Of a DNA stretch of 31,275 bases, positions 17,401 through 24,440 are shown one piece after another. The translations under genes were made by a program, and so were the position numbers. Every line of letters begins with the position of its first letter. Positions within the stretch are counted from its first letter, which is position 1. This stretch comes from a virus, in the IMG/VR virus record IMGVR_UViG_3300030102_006240, positions 1 to 31,275 of that record; one strand, given 5' to 3'. The notes under the pieces are model-generated. The model ran no database searches. It had not been told where the DNA came from and was given only the letters and a program-made list of their open reading frames with translations.

Positions 17401-20400
17401 ACAGCTCGCAAAGATTTTGTTGGTGCCAGTCCATATGAACAAAAGTTTAGGAATCGATTGCAAAAGAAAATCGAACAGAAACGAGAAGCACGAGCAGAAA
17501 AAAAACAACAGAGGATAAAGTCTTTATCAAAGATTAAAACTCAACAAGAAGAAAGCTTTGCAAAACTTACACAGGCTCAAGAAGAGAGCTTGGCAAAACT
17601 TGTAGAGAAGCAAAAAATAAGTATTCAAAACTTGACAACAAAGCAGCGTGCATCGTTGGCTAACTTAATGTCTAGCAAAAAGAAGATAAAGAATAAGCAG
17701 CAAAAGATTGCAGAGAAGATTGCAAAGCAAAAAAAGTTTTACGAAGAACGATTGGCAAAACAACAAGAGATAGTAGCAAAGCGTAAAGAAAAACAACAAG
17801 AGATACGTACAACACGTGCAACAGAGCAAAAAGAAATCTTTGATAAGAAAGTAAAAGCAGCAGTAGAAGCTGAGATAAAAGATTTACAAAAGCTGAGTGA
17901 AGAAGAAGCTCAGATAAACAATCAGATTGATGAGTACATCAAAGATATACGTGAAGATCAGATATCCAAAAGTAAGGAAACAGCTAAGCGTAGAACATTG
18001 CAGGCAGCATCGGAAAGGTATGGGCACAAGCAAGTAAAAGATTTTATTGAAGACACGGTAGGCTACAAGAACCTTGAGTATGATGATTTGGCTACAGTCA
18101 TTGATGATTTGGTTGATTATATGGATGTATACGAGGAAGGTTTTATACGTTATTCTCAGTGGGAAGATGTGTTGAAAAACTTTTTTGTAGGTCCAGAGAT
18201 AGCTATAAAACAAAAGAAAGTTATATCTACATCTAACATTTTAGAGTTTGTAAGAGAACAAGATCAGCTGTTGAAAATGATTGTAGAAGATCCTGAGCAG
18301 CCGTTTTTTGCACCCAACAATCTAAAGCCTATAAACCCTAGCAAGTTAAAAGAAGTTGTTGAAGGATTACGAGCATTGCCAGGTGGAGACATATTACAAA
18401 AGTATGGACTGAAGAAGAGTATATTTTCTCGTGATGAGAACTTTGTTCTTCCGATTCTTCAAAAAATGATGAGTATCCAGAAGCTACAGAATACACAAGA
18501 AGCGATTGCAAAGTTTGCCAGAACAGAGCCTGATATTGTTTTATCGATGAAAAGAACCCAGGAGGGTATGGTTGGTTTAGAATCGGTGGAGGCAATAAGC
18601 CAAGAAGTGCAAAAGACTATTGGCGAAACATTGGCAGCTGGTGATAAGATGAAAATCTTTTCTGATGATTTAAAGAACATAGTATTTTATCAGATAAAGG
18701 AAATCTTGTTTGATGGGATGATGAGAGATGTTTGGGTCAATACATCTCGTTCGACTCAAGAAAAGTTTTTACAGAAGTATTTAAACAAGATGGTGCTAGA
18801 AGAAACTGTTGCAATAAACATGGATGATTTTTTGCGTACAGTAATCATTGCAGAAAAAGATAAAACTCCCTTAATCAGAAGTAAAACTTTTGATCGTATA
18901 AATGAGCGATTAAAAAATGTGTTGGAAAGAGTACAACAAAATCTTGTTTCTGAAAGTATGAAAAAAGATGTTGATGTAGATTTGATGGGAACAAAAATAA
19001 AAGTAGTTGAAGATATAAAAGAATCATTACCTGATATGATTAAGACTATGAATGTAGAGTACTTGGGTAAGCTGACAGGTATAGGTAAAGGTCCATTATC
19101 TGATTCTCTTTTTGCTCAGCAGATACAGCAAGTAACAGATCGTATGACAATGTATGGCTTGAATGGCAATGCAGTATCAAAAGCATTGAAGTCTATCAAT
19201 CCGAGAATCAAGATGATAGGCAATGAGAACTTGGCTCTGGTGTATGGGCAAGAGTTGGCTGAACGTGCCAAGTTGATTACTGAAATGACAGAGTCAAAAT
19301 ACTTTGAGAGTGTGTTTAAAAGTCAGGCATTTAATAAATATGCACAACAAGCATTTAAGAAAGATGTAAAAGGAACTATAAATAGAGGTGAGATACTGAC
19401 TCAAATCGCTTTGAATACTGTATTCGGAACGCTGAATATGTTTCGTCGATGGACTACAGCATCGATGCTTGGTGGTCAGTTTGCACCTAACACTCGCTTC
19501 TTTGGCTTTAATCGTTTGACTGCTCCATTTATTCTTTCCGGTACTGTATTAAATGCTCCTTTGAGATTGCCTTCAGTTGCTAGAATAATAGGCAGATCGT
19601 TTGATATGGGTCTAGAGCGACCTGTAAAATCAGCATTTAATATGTTTATGAGGAAGCTGGGAAAGCCTTATGCTTGGGATTTATCGGCGGCCAACAAGCT
19701 GCAGGTTGCACCACCAGAAGAGGTTGTTGTGTTTGCAAAGGATGGTGCAAAGAGAGATTATACGGCAGGAGAGCTTCGACGTATTATCAATGAAAGTGGT
19801 ATGGAATACTCTCGTGCTGATGCAGAGTTTTTTGACTCAGAAGTAAATGCAATGTTGATAGAGCTAGGTATAAATGAGCAGGGTTTAAATCGATATAGGT
19901 CGCAGCACAAATGGTTGCGTGACCATCCGGAGTGGTATAAAGCAGGAAAAAAAATATTGGAGAATACACGTACATCGCAAAACAATATATTTACACAGCT
20001 GTCTAAGTATCAAGATAGTGAGCTACGTCGTGTTGCATTTGTTGAGTATTTGCGGAATGGTTATTCTGTTGAAGAAGCATTGACAGCAGGCAAGTCATCA
20101 ATGTTGGATTACAGTATTTTGACTCCTGGGGAAAAAAGATATGCATCCAATCTGATTTGGTTTTATGCGTTTCAAAGAACAATGATGACCAGTCAGATTA
20201 ACGCTATATATAAAGGTGTAATGACAGGCAAGCCATCGTTGTCGTTGCGAATGTTGAGATCGCAAGATGTATTGAATCGACAGATGGCTGAAGATTATAA
20301 TGACTACACAGATCAGCAGCTGGGAAGAGTGTACAATATATTTTCAGGTGAAGTTGATAAGATTCCTTTAACTCTTGGTGGTGCTCCCAATCCTCAGATA

Positions 20401-21159
20401 CAGCTGTTGGATATAATCTCTACAGGGTTGGTAGCCAATAGTGCATCGGAGTTGATTGATACAGTGTGGTTTTATCTGAGAGAACAAAATCCATATTCTA
20501 ATCCATTTTTACAATATGAACGTGCAAAATCATCTGGAAGAATACCACCATTTCCATCTTATTTACAGTACGATGCAGAGGCTTCTGGCAATCTTGAGTA
20601 TTTTATTGAGCGGTATGGTTTGATACCAAGGCGTAAAATGCCAGGCAAAACATTAACGATGGGGTCGGAGGAAACTGATGCAGGTGTATTGTATGATTTT
20701 CCAGAGGGAGAAAAAGGATTGCCAGGTTACAAACGTTATTTGATTGATCAAGCCGCTGGGTTGACAGCAGCTGGTGTTCTTATTAACCAAGGTTTGGATG
20801 TGTTGGCAAAAGAAGAAGGCATACCTGTTGATGATTTGTTTGTTCGATTGTTTGGCCAACGGTTTAAAAGAGATTTGACTAAGGCAGAGATGTTATCATC
20901 GAAGCGTGGGGATCGAATCGTAACTCCAGAGGGAGAAGAGGTTGTACCTTTTGAGGGTAGATACTTGAAGAGTGGAACGATACAAGGTGGAAAAATCGGA
21001 GAAGTATTTGAAGGAGACACACAAAATGCTATATTATGGTCATTGTATCAGTTAGGTTTGGTGACACCTCTTAAGGGTGCGCCAGCTGAGAAGAACATAA
21101 TATATCAGTTAGATCGTGTAAACAGAGCATTGGATCAGGCTGATAAGGAATCGCAATGA
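14470..21159 (+). CDS. Giant internal virion/ejection protein, T7 gp16-like by position
   Basis: 2229 aa, one uninterrupted frame over 6.7 kb, far longer than T7 gp16 (about 1,300 aa). It is likely carried in the capsid and ejected to make the DNA-translocation channel across the inner membrane. Visible parts: an N-terminal helical region (1-60); charged helices at about 240-280; mild hydrophobic stretches (around 355-385 and 455-480); a long coiled coil at about 990-1160 including four 11-residue repeats (1026-1069); and a C-terminal segment MLDYSILTPGEKRYASNLIW (from 1878) leading to FYAFQRTMM. The last pattern (DYS-x-LT-x-x-E then an aromatic-rich PFY/WFYxF-like block) recalls large polyvalent-type proteins of other phages. 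I see no transglycosylase or peptidase active site. Ends ATGA with the next gene. Confidence 0.72.
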   Translation: MATASEIRQQINDLQNRLMMKEIELDDYFVKYEVLNKKLQNQLAAETQIEPRDFQFTEPGLQAEAESKLRGYGDYTVPYELKPKDVKKREEELGRKLTVEDARQLEQDTTRQFQKDMEPFQFGTKAFRDPYLVSESMSRIVDPKAGLVRDKRTGQLRKAKGLDVSDLPIKQTIAGAITGNRVLQNAIMFGLESLGADELIEKTGIADKTIFPSASAELFVEAFKPQQIATSRQAEQMEEIKEESRKKQKEDLRRFFKKQGKTEEEIEEAIKEREGEFFRRTTPTPVTPDGIIYGLGEGGKKALEDEFVTESPYLEGGIVETPLAVGLRLMNTTSAFAAPALDWVNDLAQTDEGRSVVAGTVASALPTYLQPFVSQVVSDTMKEKLAPIATREGAGYEKTEMKGPLGQALTNMILGQGLFTQLGAQSLPPETNYNPLDPTVQGSFANTVTTLLPEFAVPVVPAGIVVKPAQAVTRGILFAGQRKALENAFKSFRSTKAGKDLTSLKITVDDLLDPHTVSYKASEMGADVIAGGKVRDHFTKQLRTVDPEAPPQLVDTAKLDDIKERLARAVPHSRYLKTSDAPSLVTLNDSTDPLLRGVNRIADETIRVMEKGGKPKVAADLINRGIAVARLRNIPMTDVEIIVTNMKDKAVTAAWAKTNTLLRRSRIRPLRAAEQTRLRQSLDVLNKNKVFEQLPEKLLNGPDVMYDAIRSSTSQVIRDNLLRTMPVDLVYISDNVAVPKSKIRTATGRPTKEYTKYLEEHRELLDFKTKAENNQEVYEFTPDRLAALRGFQQQHGMQLSPSVAQKLDTGEAFTAIERQELFDSVGAQLALDYLDGTRLRTAGLQSDLADAGIVAGDTLIPQVRGKKSTFAIKTKAVANAIRILKGLPTKAINFFDDTASASFKNFERSVQLGADAAPKQVIDSLRIATKAMGPDEVGQVINVQSKRYMDMGVELERSSRKSVAIRADQPQISDVSPTARKDFVGASPYEQKFRNRLQKKIEQKREARAEKKQQRIKSLSKIKTQQEESFAKLTQAQEESLAKLVEKQKISIQNLTTKQRASLANLMSSKKKIKNKQQKIAEKIAKQKKFYEERLAKQQEIVAKRKEKQQEIRTTRATEQKEIFDKKVKAAVEAEIKDLQKLSEEEAQINNQIDEYIKDIREDQISKSKETAKRRTLQAASERYGHKQVKDFIEDTVGYKNLEYDDLATVIDDLVDYMDVYEEGFIRYSQWEDVLKNFFVGPEIAIKQKKVISTSNILEFVREQDQLLKMIVEDPEQPFFAPNNLKPINPSKLKEVVEGLRALPGGDILQKYGLKKSIFSRDENFVLPILQKMMSIQKLQNTQEAIAKFARTEPDIVLSMKRTQEGMVGLESVEAISQEVQKTIGETLAAGDKMKIFSDDLKNIVFYQIKEILFDGMMRDVWVNTSRSTQEKFLQKYLNKMVLEETVAINMDDFLRTVIIAEKDKTPLIRSKTFDRINERLKNVLERVQQNLVSESMKKDVDVDLMGTKIKVVEDIKESLPDMIKTMNVEYLGKLTGIGKGPLSDSLFAQQIQQVTDRMTMYGLNGNAVSKALKSINPRIKMIGNENLALVYGQELAERAKLITEMTESKYFESVFKSQAFNKYAQQAFKKDVKGTINRGEILTQIALNTVFGTLNMFRRWTTASMLGGQFAPNTRFFGFNRLTAPFILSGTVLNAPLRLPSVARIIGRSFDMGLERPVKSAFNMFMRKLGKPYAWDLSAANKLQVAPPEEVVVFAKDGAKRDYTAGELRRIINESGMEYSRADAEFFDSEVNAMLIELGINEQGLNRYRSQHKWLRDHPEWYKAGKKILENTRTSQNNIFTQLSKYQDSELRRVAFVEYLRNGYSVEEALTAGKSSMLDYSILTPGEKRYASNLIWFYAFQRTMMTSQINAIYKGVMTGKPSLSLRMLRSQDVLNRQMAEDYNDYTDQQLGRVYNIFSGEVDKIPLTLGGAPNPQIQLLDIISTGLVANSASELIDTVWFYLREQNPYSNPFLQYERAKSSGRIPPFPSYLQYDAEASGNLEYFIERYGLIPRRKMPGKTLTMGSEETDAGVLYDFPEGEKGLPGYKRYLIDQAAGLTAAGVLINQGLDVLAKEEGIPVDDLFVRLFGQRFKRDLTKAEMLSSKRGDRIVTPEGEEVVPFEGRYLKSGTIQGGKIGEVFEGDTQNAILWSLYQLGLVTPLKGAPAEKNIIYQLDRVNRALDQADKESQ
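17545..17676 (+). repeat. Four 11-residue coding repeats in the giant protein
   Basis: Residues 1026-1069 read as four consecutive 11-mers: QEESFAKLTQA, QEESLAKLVEK, QKISIQNLTTK and QRASLANLMSS. Each starts with Gln and has Ser at the fourth place and Leu at the eighth. Hendecad (11/3) spacing gives a right-handed or straight coiled coil rather than the usual heptad. Confidence 0.8.
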
Positions 21160-21542
21160 CAACCGCTAGAAAACTTGTACAGTATTATAATGCGCCCATC
21201 AATACAAACTGGCAGGTTTTTGACATCATACCGACTATTCGGGAGCGGCAGAACACTATGCCTACACTTGGTGGTACACTGAGTGCATTGACAATCTATG
21301 GTGATACATTGTCTGGTGCTAATGCACTGACAGTTCGGATAACAGAAGACACATATGGTGACATGTGCATTATTGGAGATACACAGGTTGGTATGTCATT
21401 GGGGATTACAACAGCAACAAAGACATCGAGCATTATAAAGATTGAGATTGATGTAGCGGATACATGGCCCAGTCATGTGTGGATAAAGACGGATGCTGGT
21501 AGCTTGAATGTCAGGCAGATAAAACTTACATGGAGAGTGTGA
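21156..21542 (+). CDS. Small tail-associated protein, unknown
   Basis: 128 aa, coupled to the giant protein (ATGA at 21156-21159). The N-terminus ARKLVQYYNAPINTNWQVFD is followed by beta-strands with Gly/Thr turns (LTIYGDTLSG, IKIEIDVADTWPSHVWI). No family recognised. It could be a single beta-sandwich domain on the tail tip or fibres, given its place before two more fibre-type genes. Confidence 0.62.
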   Translation: MTTARKLVQYYNAPINTNWQVFDIIPTIRERQNTMPTLGGTLSALTIYGDTLSGANALTVRITEDTYGDMCIIGDTQVGMSLGITTATKTSSIIKIEIDVADTWPSHVWIKTDAGSLNVRQIKLTWRV

Positions 21543-21811
21543 TGGGAATATCATCGAACATAGATGCATTTGGTGATGGCGGTGCATTTGGTGAGGGAGA
21601 TATATCAGATGACTTATCGTCACAAATAGATGGTGTTACCAACAGCTTTGTGACTACGTATGCCTTTAATACTTCGAGCATTGTGATATATTACAATGGA
21701 GTACGGCAGAGAACTGGAGTCGAAGTGACTGTAATAAATGCCCGTACTATACAGTTGGATTTTGTGCCCGAAAGCGGTACGACCATTGTAGCTACATACA
21801 AAACAATCTAG
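21542..21811 (+). CDS. Small fibre/tip protein with beta-sandwich domain
   Basis: 89 aa from ATG 21542, which overlaps the previous stop (TGATG) and has GGAGAG ten bases upstream; an in-frame ATG at 21530 would add four residues. The first 30 residues are Gly/Asp/Ser rich, then a compact beta domain: SIVIYYNGVRQR, then ARTIQLDFVPESGTTIVATY. The 'V.VY.NG.R ... I.L ... G..I...Y' pattern is repeated at the C-terminus of the next gene, so the two share a domain. Likely a tail-fibre tip module. Confidence 0.62.
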   Translation: MGISSNIDAFGDGGAFGEGDISDDLSSQIDGVTNSFVTTYAFNTSSIVIYYNGVRQRTGVEVTVINARTIQLDFVPESGTTIVATYKTI

Positions 21812-21820
21812 GGGGTAACC

Positions 21821-22702
21821 ATGGCTATAACTCTTGTAAGAAATCAGTTGGTTGATTCGATCATCAACGAAAATAAACTTGACTCAGGAGCAGTATCATT
21901 TGCAAAGATGAAGTCTGCTGACCTTGAAACAAACCTTGCATCTTCAGCTTCTGCATCTAAGCTTGCGACAGCTGCTGCAATCAAAGCATATGTTGATGCA
22001 CAAGTACCGGATAGCTTTTCTGGTGGAGACGGTATTGTTATTGATGCATCTGGAGATCCAGATGTTATTGCTGTTGATCTTGCTACCAATCCTGGGCTTC
22101 AGTTTACCAGCAACAAGCTTGACCTGAAGTGTAAGGCAGAGACAGGTGGTACAATCACCAAAGATGCCAACGGTATTTATCTTGCTGACAGTGCAGTAAG
22201 CAATGCAAAGCTGGCAAACAGCACTATTTCTGGTAAGGCTCTTGGTGCAAACCTTGACAGTCTTTCAGCTGGTCAAGGTATTTCCATGTCAGCATACAAT
22301 GGTTCTGCTGCTGTATCTGATTTGACTGTTGCTCTTGATGGGTCTACTCTTTCCAAGTCAGGCTCCGGTGTTAAGGTAGCTGACCTTGGAGTTGGTGAGG
22401 GTCAGCTTGCAGCAAACGCTGTAACCATTACCAAGTTTGGAATGCGTCCATACATGGATGACTTTTCTCCCAATGGCAGTACTGCTACATTTACGCTGTC
22501 TCAGCGCATTGCTGCTGCTAGTCTGTCTGATTTTGCTCAAGGTGTACGAGTATACCGCAATGGTCAACGACTGTTGCAGAAGGCTTCTTCTCCGGCCGAT
22601 TCATCCGAGTACACTGTAACTGACAATGGATCTGCAACAATCATTACCTTGGGTGCAAACCCTGCAAATGGTGAAAAGATTATTGTTGACTACTGGGTAT
22701 AG
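21821..22702 (+). CDS. Tail fibre protein
   Basis: 293 aa, start behind GGGGGT. The N-terminus (AITLVRNQLVDSIINENKLD) is a fibre-docking style helix. The middle is a low-complexity Ala/Ser/Gly/Asp shaft with repeated short blocks such as AVSNAKLANSTISGKALGAN and DLGVGEGQLAANAVTITKFG, as in trimeric phage fibres that carry a series of beta-helix turns. The C-terminal 85 residues (GVRVYRNGQRLLQ ... KIIVDYW) form a compact beta domain shared with the preceding 89-aa protein. Codon use is GCT/CTT/ACC-rich, like the capsid genes, suggesting many copies. Followed by a terminator. Confidence 0.75.
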   Translation: MAITLVRNQLVDSIINENKLDSGAVSFAKMKSADLETNLASSASASKLATAAAIKAYVDAQVPDSFSGGDGIVIDASGDPDVIAVDLATNPGLQFTSNKLDLKCKAETGGTITKDANGIYLADSAVSNAKLANSTISGKALGANLDSLSAGQGISMSAYNGSAAVSDLTVALDGSTLSKSGSGVKVADLGVGEGQLAANAVTITKFGMRPYMDDFSPNGSTATFTLSQRIAAASLSDFAQGVRVYRNGQRLLQKASSPADSSEYTVTDNGSATIITLGANPANGEKIIVDYWV

Positions 22703-22729
22703 TTAATCAATCTGTTGTGTTGGGTTGGG

Positions 22730-22768
22730 CGGCTGATGTTATACTAATAATGTCAGCCGTTTTTTTTT
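22730..22768 (+). terminator. Rho-independent terminator after the fibre gene
   Basis: CGGCTGA (22730-22736) pairs with TCAGCCG (22753-22759) around a 16-nt AT-rich loop, followed by nine Ts (22760-22768). It ends the fibre transcript, and the ribosome site of the holin candidate (GAGGTGAT) comes directly behind it. Confidence 0.9.
22737..22745 (+). promoter_or_regulatory. Candidate extended -10 inside a terminator loop
   Basis: TGTTATACT lies within the loop of the terminator hairpin at 22730-22759 and faces the lysis cassette. It matches the extended -10 seen before the capsid gene (TGTTATACA). There is only a weak -35 (TTGTGT at 22715-22720, with a 19-nt gap). A promoter here would restart transcription right after termination, with the T-tract becoming part of the 5' leader. 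Confidence 0.3.
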
Positions 22769-22778
22769 GAGGTGATGT

Positions 22779-23018
22779 ATGAATATAAATAAACAAAAAG
22801 TACTAGAGCTGGTGCTTGGTCAAGGTGGTGCATTGGTTCTGGCTTGTATTGCTTTGTGGTATATATCTCAGTTATATGTTGATCAGATAAACGGTATGAT
22901 GGTACGATGTGATGACGATCGAAAGATGTATCAGGATCATATGTTGAGATTGTCTGATAAACTAGATGGAATGTCAGCTGACATTAAGGATATAAAGGAT
23001 GCCCAAGTCGATCAATAA
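22779..23018 (+). CDS. Holin candidate, single membrane helix
   Basis: 79 aa. One clear transmembrane helix (LVLGQGGALVLACIALWYIS, about residues 11-30), short basic N-terminus, and a polar amphipathic C-terminal helix with Asp and Lys (KLDGMSADIKDIKDAQ). This is the general plan of short one-helix phage holins of the BhlA/UviB kind and also of some spanin subunits, but no lipobox is present. It lies three genes before the amidase, which supports holin. No cysteine-containing motif beyond one Cys in the helix and one after it. The 3' end overlaps the next start by 20 nt. Confidence 0.6.
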   Translation: MNINKQKVLELVLGQGGALVLACIALWYISQLYVDQINGMMVRCDDDRKMYQDHMLRLSDKLDGMSADIKDIKDAQVDQ

Positions 23019-23310
23019 AAAGGCAATGAAGTGCAATCGTCCTCGTGCTTTACGGAAAGGAGAGCCTGGATATGGGAAGAAGAAGAAGGTTGTGCTTGGC
23101 TGCAAAGCAGGTCGACAGAAGCTGATTAAGTATGGTGCCAAGGGATATGGTCACAACTATTCTGATTCTGCAAAGAGAAGTTTTCGAGCTCGACACAAGT
23201 GCTCGTCCAAGTCAGATCAAACTACAGCTGGGTATTGGGCCTGTAAAGATTTGTGGCCACGTGGAAAAAAAACCAAAAATCCATCGGCAAAGAAACGAAC
23301 AAGGAGATAA
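22999..23310 (+). CDS. Highly basic Cys/Trp-containing protein
   Basis: 103 aa, about 22 Lys and 11 Arg against four acidic residues, so a net charge near +29. Four Cys residues (in KCN, GCK, HKC and ACK) could bind a metal. The central block AKRSFRARHKCSSKSDQTTA followed by GYWACKDLW resembles a motif I remember in small basic proteins of T4-like and other marine phages ('SFRARHxC...YWxCxxW'), where some are virion components; the exact family is not certain. It starts at ATG 22999 within the end of the holin candidate. A DNA-condensing or capsid-packaged role is inference. Confidence 0.62.
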   Translation: MPKSINKKAMKCNRPRALRKGEPGYGKKKKVVLGCKAGRQKLIKYGAKGYGHNYSDSAKRSFRARHKCSSKSDQTTAGYWACKDLWPRGKKTKNPSAKKRTRR

Positions 23311-23313
23311 TAT

Positions 23314-23493
23314 ATGTCTTGTCAGTGCAAAAACAATATGTCTAACATTTATGGAGGTGCCATGTACGGTAGCAAAAAAACAAAGAAGAGCAGTAAGAAG
23401 CAAAAGAAAGCATACTCAAGTGTAAAGCCACGTAAGGGTGGGCAGAAGAAACCCAAAGCTTCTTTTCGTGGTTACAGCTACAGGGAGATATAA
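23314..23493 (+). CDS. Small lysine-rich protein, 59 aa, with a nested start
   Basis: 59 aa: 14 Lys, three Arg and one Glu. It starts at ATG 23314 behind a strong AAGGAG, three bases after the previous stop. The N-terminal 16 residues (MSCQCKNNMSNIYGGA) contain a CxC pair; the remainder is a Lys-rich tail (SKKTKKSSKKQKKAY...) ending FRGYSYREI. A second ATG at 23362 in the same frame has its own GGAGGT (23353-23358) four bases upstream, which would give a 43-aa form without the CxC. The stop overlaps the next ATG (TAATG). No family recognised. Confidence 0.66.
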   Translation: MSCQCKNNMSNIYGGAMYGSKKTKKSSKKQKKAYSSVKPRKGGQKKPKASFRGYSYREI

Positions 23494-23681
23494 TGGCACC
23501 CAAGATTACAGTAGAGCCAGCGAGCTGGTTAAAGATCTTTGCATTGGTTGGTAAGCTTGTGCGCTATGCGCAGGGTGGTTTTACAGCTGATGAAAAGAAA
23601 GAGCTGATTGATGACTTGCTCGAGGTCCTTGGTGTATTGGCTACGGATATAGGTGAGGACCTACGCAATGAGGACCATTAA
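23493..23681 (+). CDS. Small protein in lysis cassette, unknown
   Basis: 62 aa, start overlapping the previous stop and preceded by GGGAG. Sequence: SWLKIFALVGKLVRYAQGGF (about residues 11-30), then an acidic helix (DEKKELIDDLLEVLGVLATD). It looks like a membrane-surface or helical bundle protein; the hydrophobic part is interrupted by charges, so a true transmembrane helix is doubtful. It directly precedes the amidase and may be an accessory lysis factor or a spanin-like partner, but nothing in the sequence proves it. Confidence 0.6.
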   Translation: MAPKITVEPASWLKIFALVGKLVRYAQGGFTADEKKELIDDLLEVLGVLATDIGEDLRNEDH

Positions 23682-24099
23682 AAAAATAGTGGTGCATCAT
23701 TCCGCATCCAAGCCTGAGACTACGGTTGAGCAGATCGATTCGTGGCACAAGGATAGAGGATGGTGGGGCATTGGTTATCATTATGTGGTAGACCATAATG
23801 GTGAGATACAAGAGGGTCGTCCGATTGAGAAGACTGGTGCGCATACTCGTGGTGAAAACAAAGACAGCATTGGCATCTGTGTGACTGGTAACTTTGAAGA
23901 TTACCATTGTCCGAAGTTTCGATTCGATGCGCTTGTTACTCATATTCAGACCTTGTTGTTTACATATGATCTGGATTGGAATGATGTGTACTATCATCAA
24001 GAGTTTGCAGCGACGGCTTGTTGCGGTAAGTTTCTGATTGAGCAGCTGCGTCAATATCGCAAAGGTCGCGTCAGTCCTGGTGGTAATCAATGCACATAA
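23668..24099 (+). CDS. N-acetylmuramoyl-L-alanine amidase (endolysin)
   Basis: 143 aa, close in length to T7 lysozyme (151 aa). Cuts the amide bond between MurNAc and L-Ala in peptidoglycan. Zinc-site pattern is visible: H10 in KIVVHHSAS, H110 in YYHQEF and C118 in ATACCG match T7 H17, H122 and C130; Y37 in GIGYHYVVD matches catalytic Y46. The usual Lys two residues before the Cys is Thr116 here, a known alternative in Amidase_2 enzymes. No signal peptide, so it needs a holin. Start chosen at ATG 23668 (GAGGAC upstream), since MRTIKK begins the conserved strand; an in-frame GTG at 23653 gives a redundant MRTYA extension. Overlaps the previous gene by 14 nt. Confidence 0.93.
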   Translation: MRTIKKIVVHHSASKPETTVEQIDSWHKDRGWWGIGYHYVVDHNGEIQEGRPIEKTGAHTRGENKDSIGICVTGNFEDYHCPKFRFDALVTHIQTLLFTYDLDWNDVYYHQEFAATACCGKFLIEQLRQYRKGRVSPGGNQCT

Positions 24100-24440
24100 A
24101 GAAGTTTTTGTCCATGTATTTACAGCATGGGGATTTAAAGAGCACAGCAAAAGCAGCTGGCATACATCCCAACACTGTGTATAGCTGGATAAAGAGTCGC
24201 AATAATCCTCATGTTATGTCTCTTGTGTGGTTCTTTAAAGCCATAGCACAGCAGAAGAATGTGTCGTATGAGATGATGTGGATTGAGTTTGTGTATCTGC
24301 TCGAGGGCAAAGAAGATCCTCGGGCTGCTGCTCGTCAGTGGAGACGAGACTATATTGATGCGCTTGTGGTGGAGGATCCCGGTTGGTTGCGTAAGCATTA
24401 TGAGCGATTGGTCCTGGAGATTGAGAATGCCAAAGGATAG
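24090..24440 (+). CDS. Helix-turn-helix protein
   Basis: 116 aa. Residues about 16-37 (LKSTAKAAGIHPNTVYSWIK) form a clear helix-turn-helix, followed by helices similar to the rear half of an XRE-type domain (MSLVWFFKAIAQQ). The C-terminal 50 residues are acidic/aromatic helices with no recognised motif. It overlaps the amidase by 10 nt. A late DNA-binding protein next to the lysis genes could be a regulator; because T7 has its small terminase between holin and spanins, a small-terminase role should be kept open. Confidence 0.68.
   Translation: MHIKKFLSMYLQHGDLKSTAKAAGIHPNTVYSWIKSRNNPHVMSLVWFFKAIAQQKNVSYEMMWIEFVYLLEGKEDPRAAARQWRRDYIDALVVEDPGWLRKHYERLVLEIENAKG

Noticed and set aside
24283-24426. 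N-terminal extension of the basic gene at 24427
   Set aside because: The added residues lie within the helix-turn-helix gene and have no ribosome site; the start at 24427 has GGAG and keeps the conserved basic domain.
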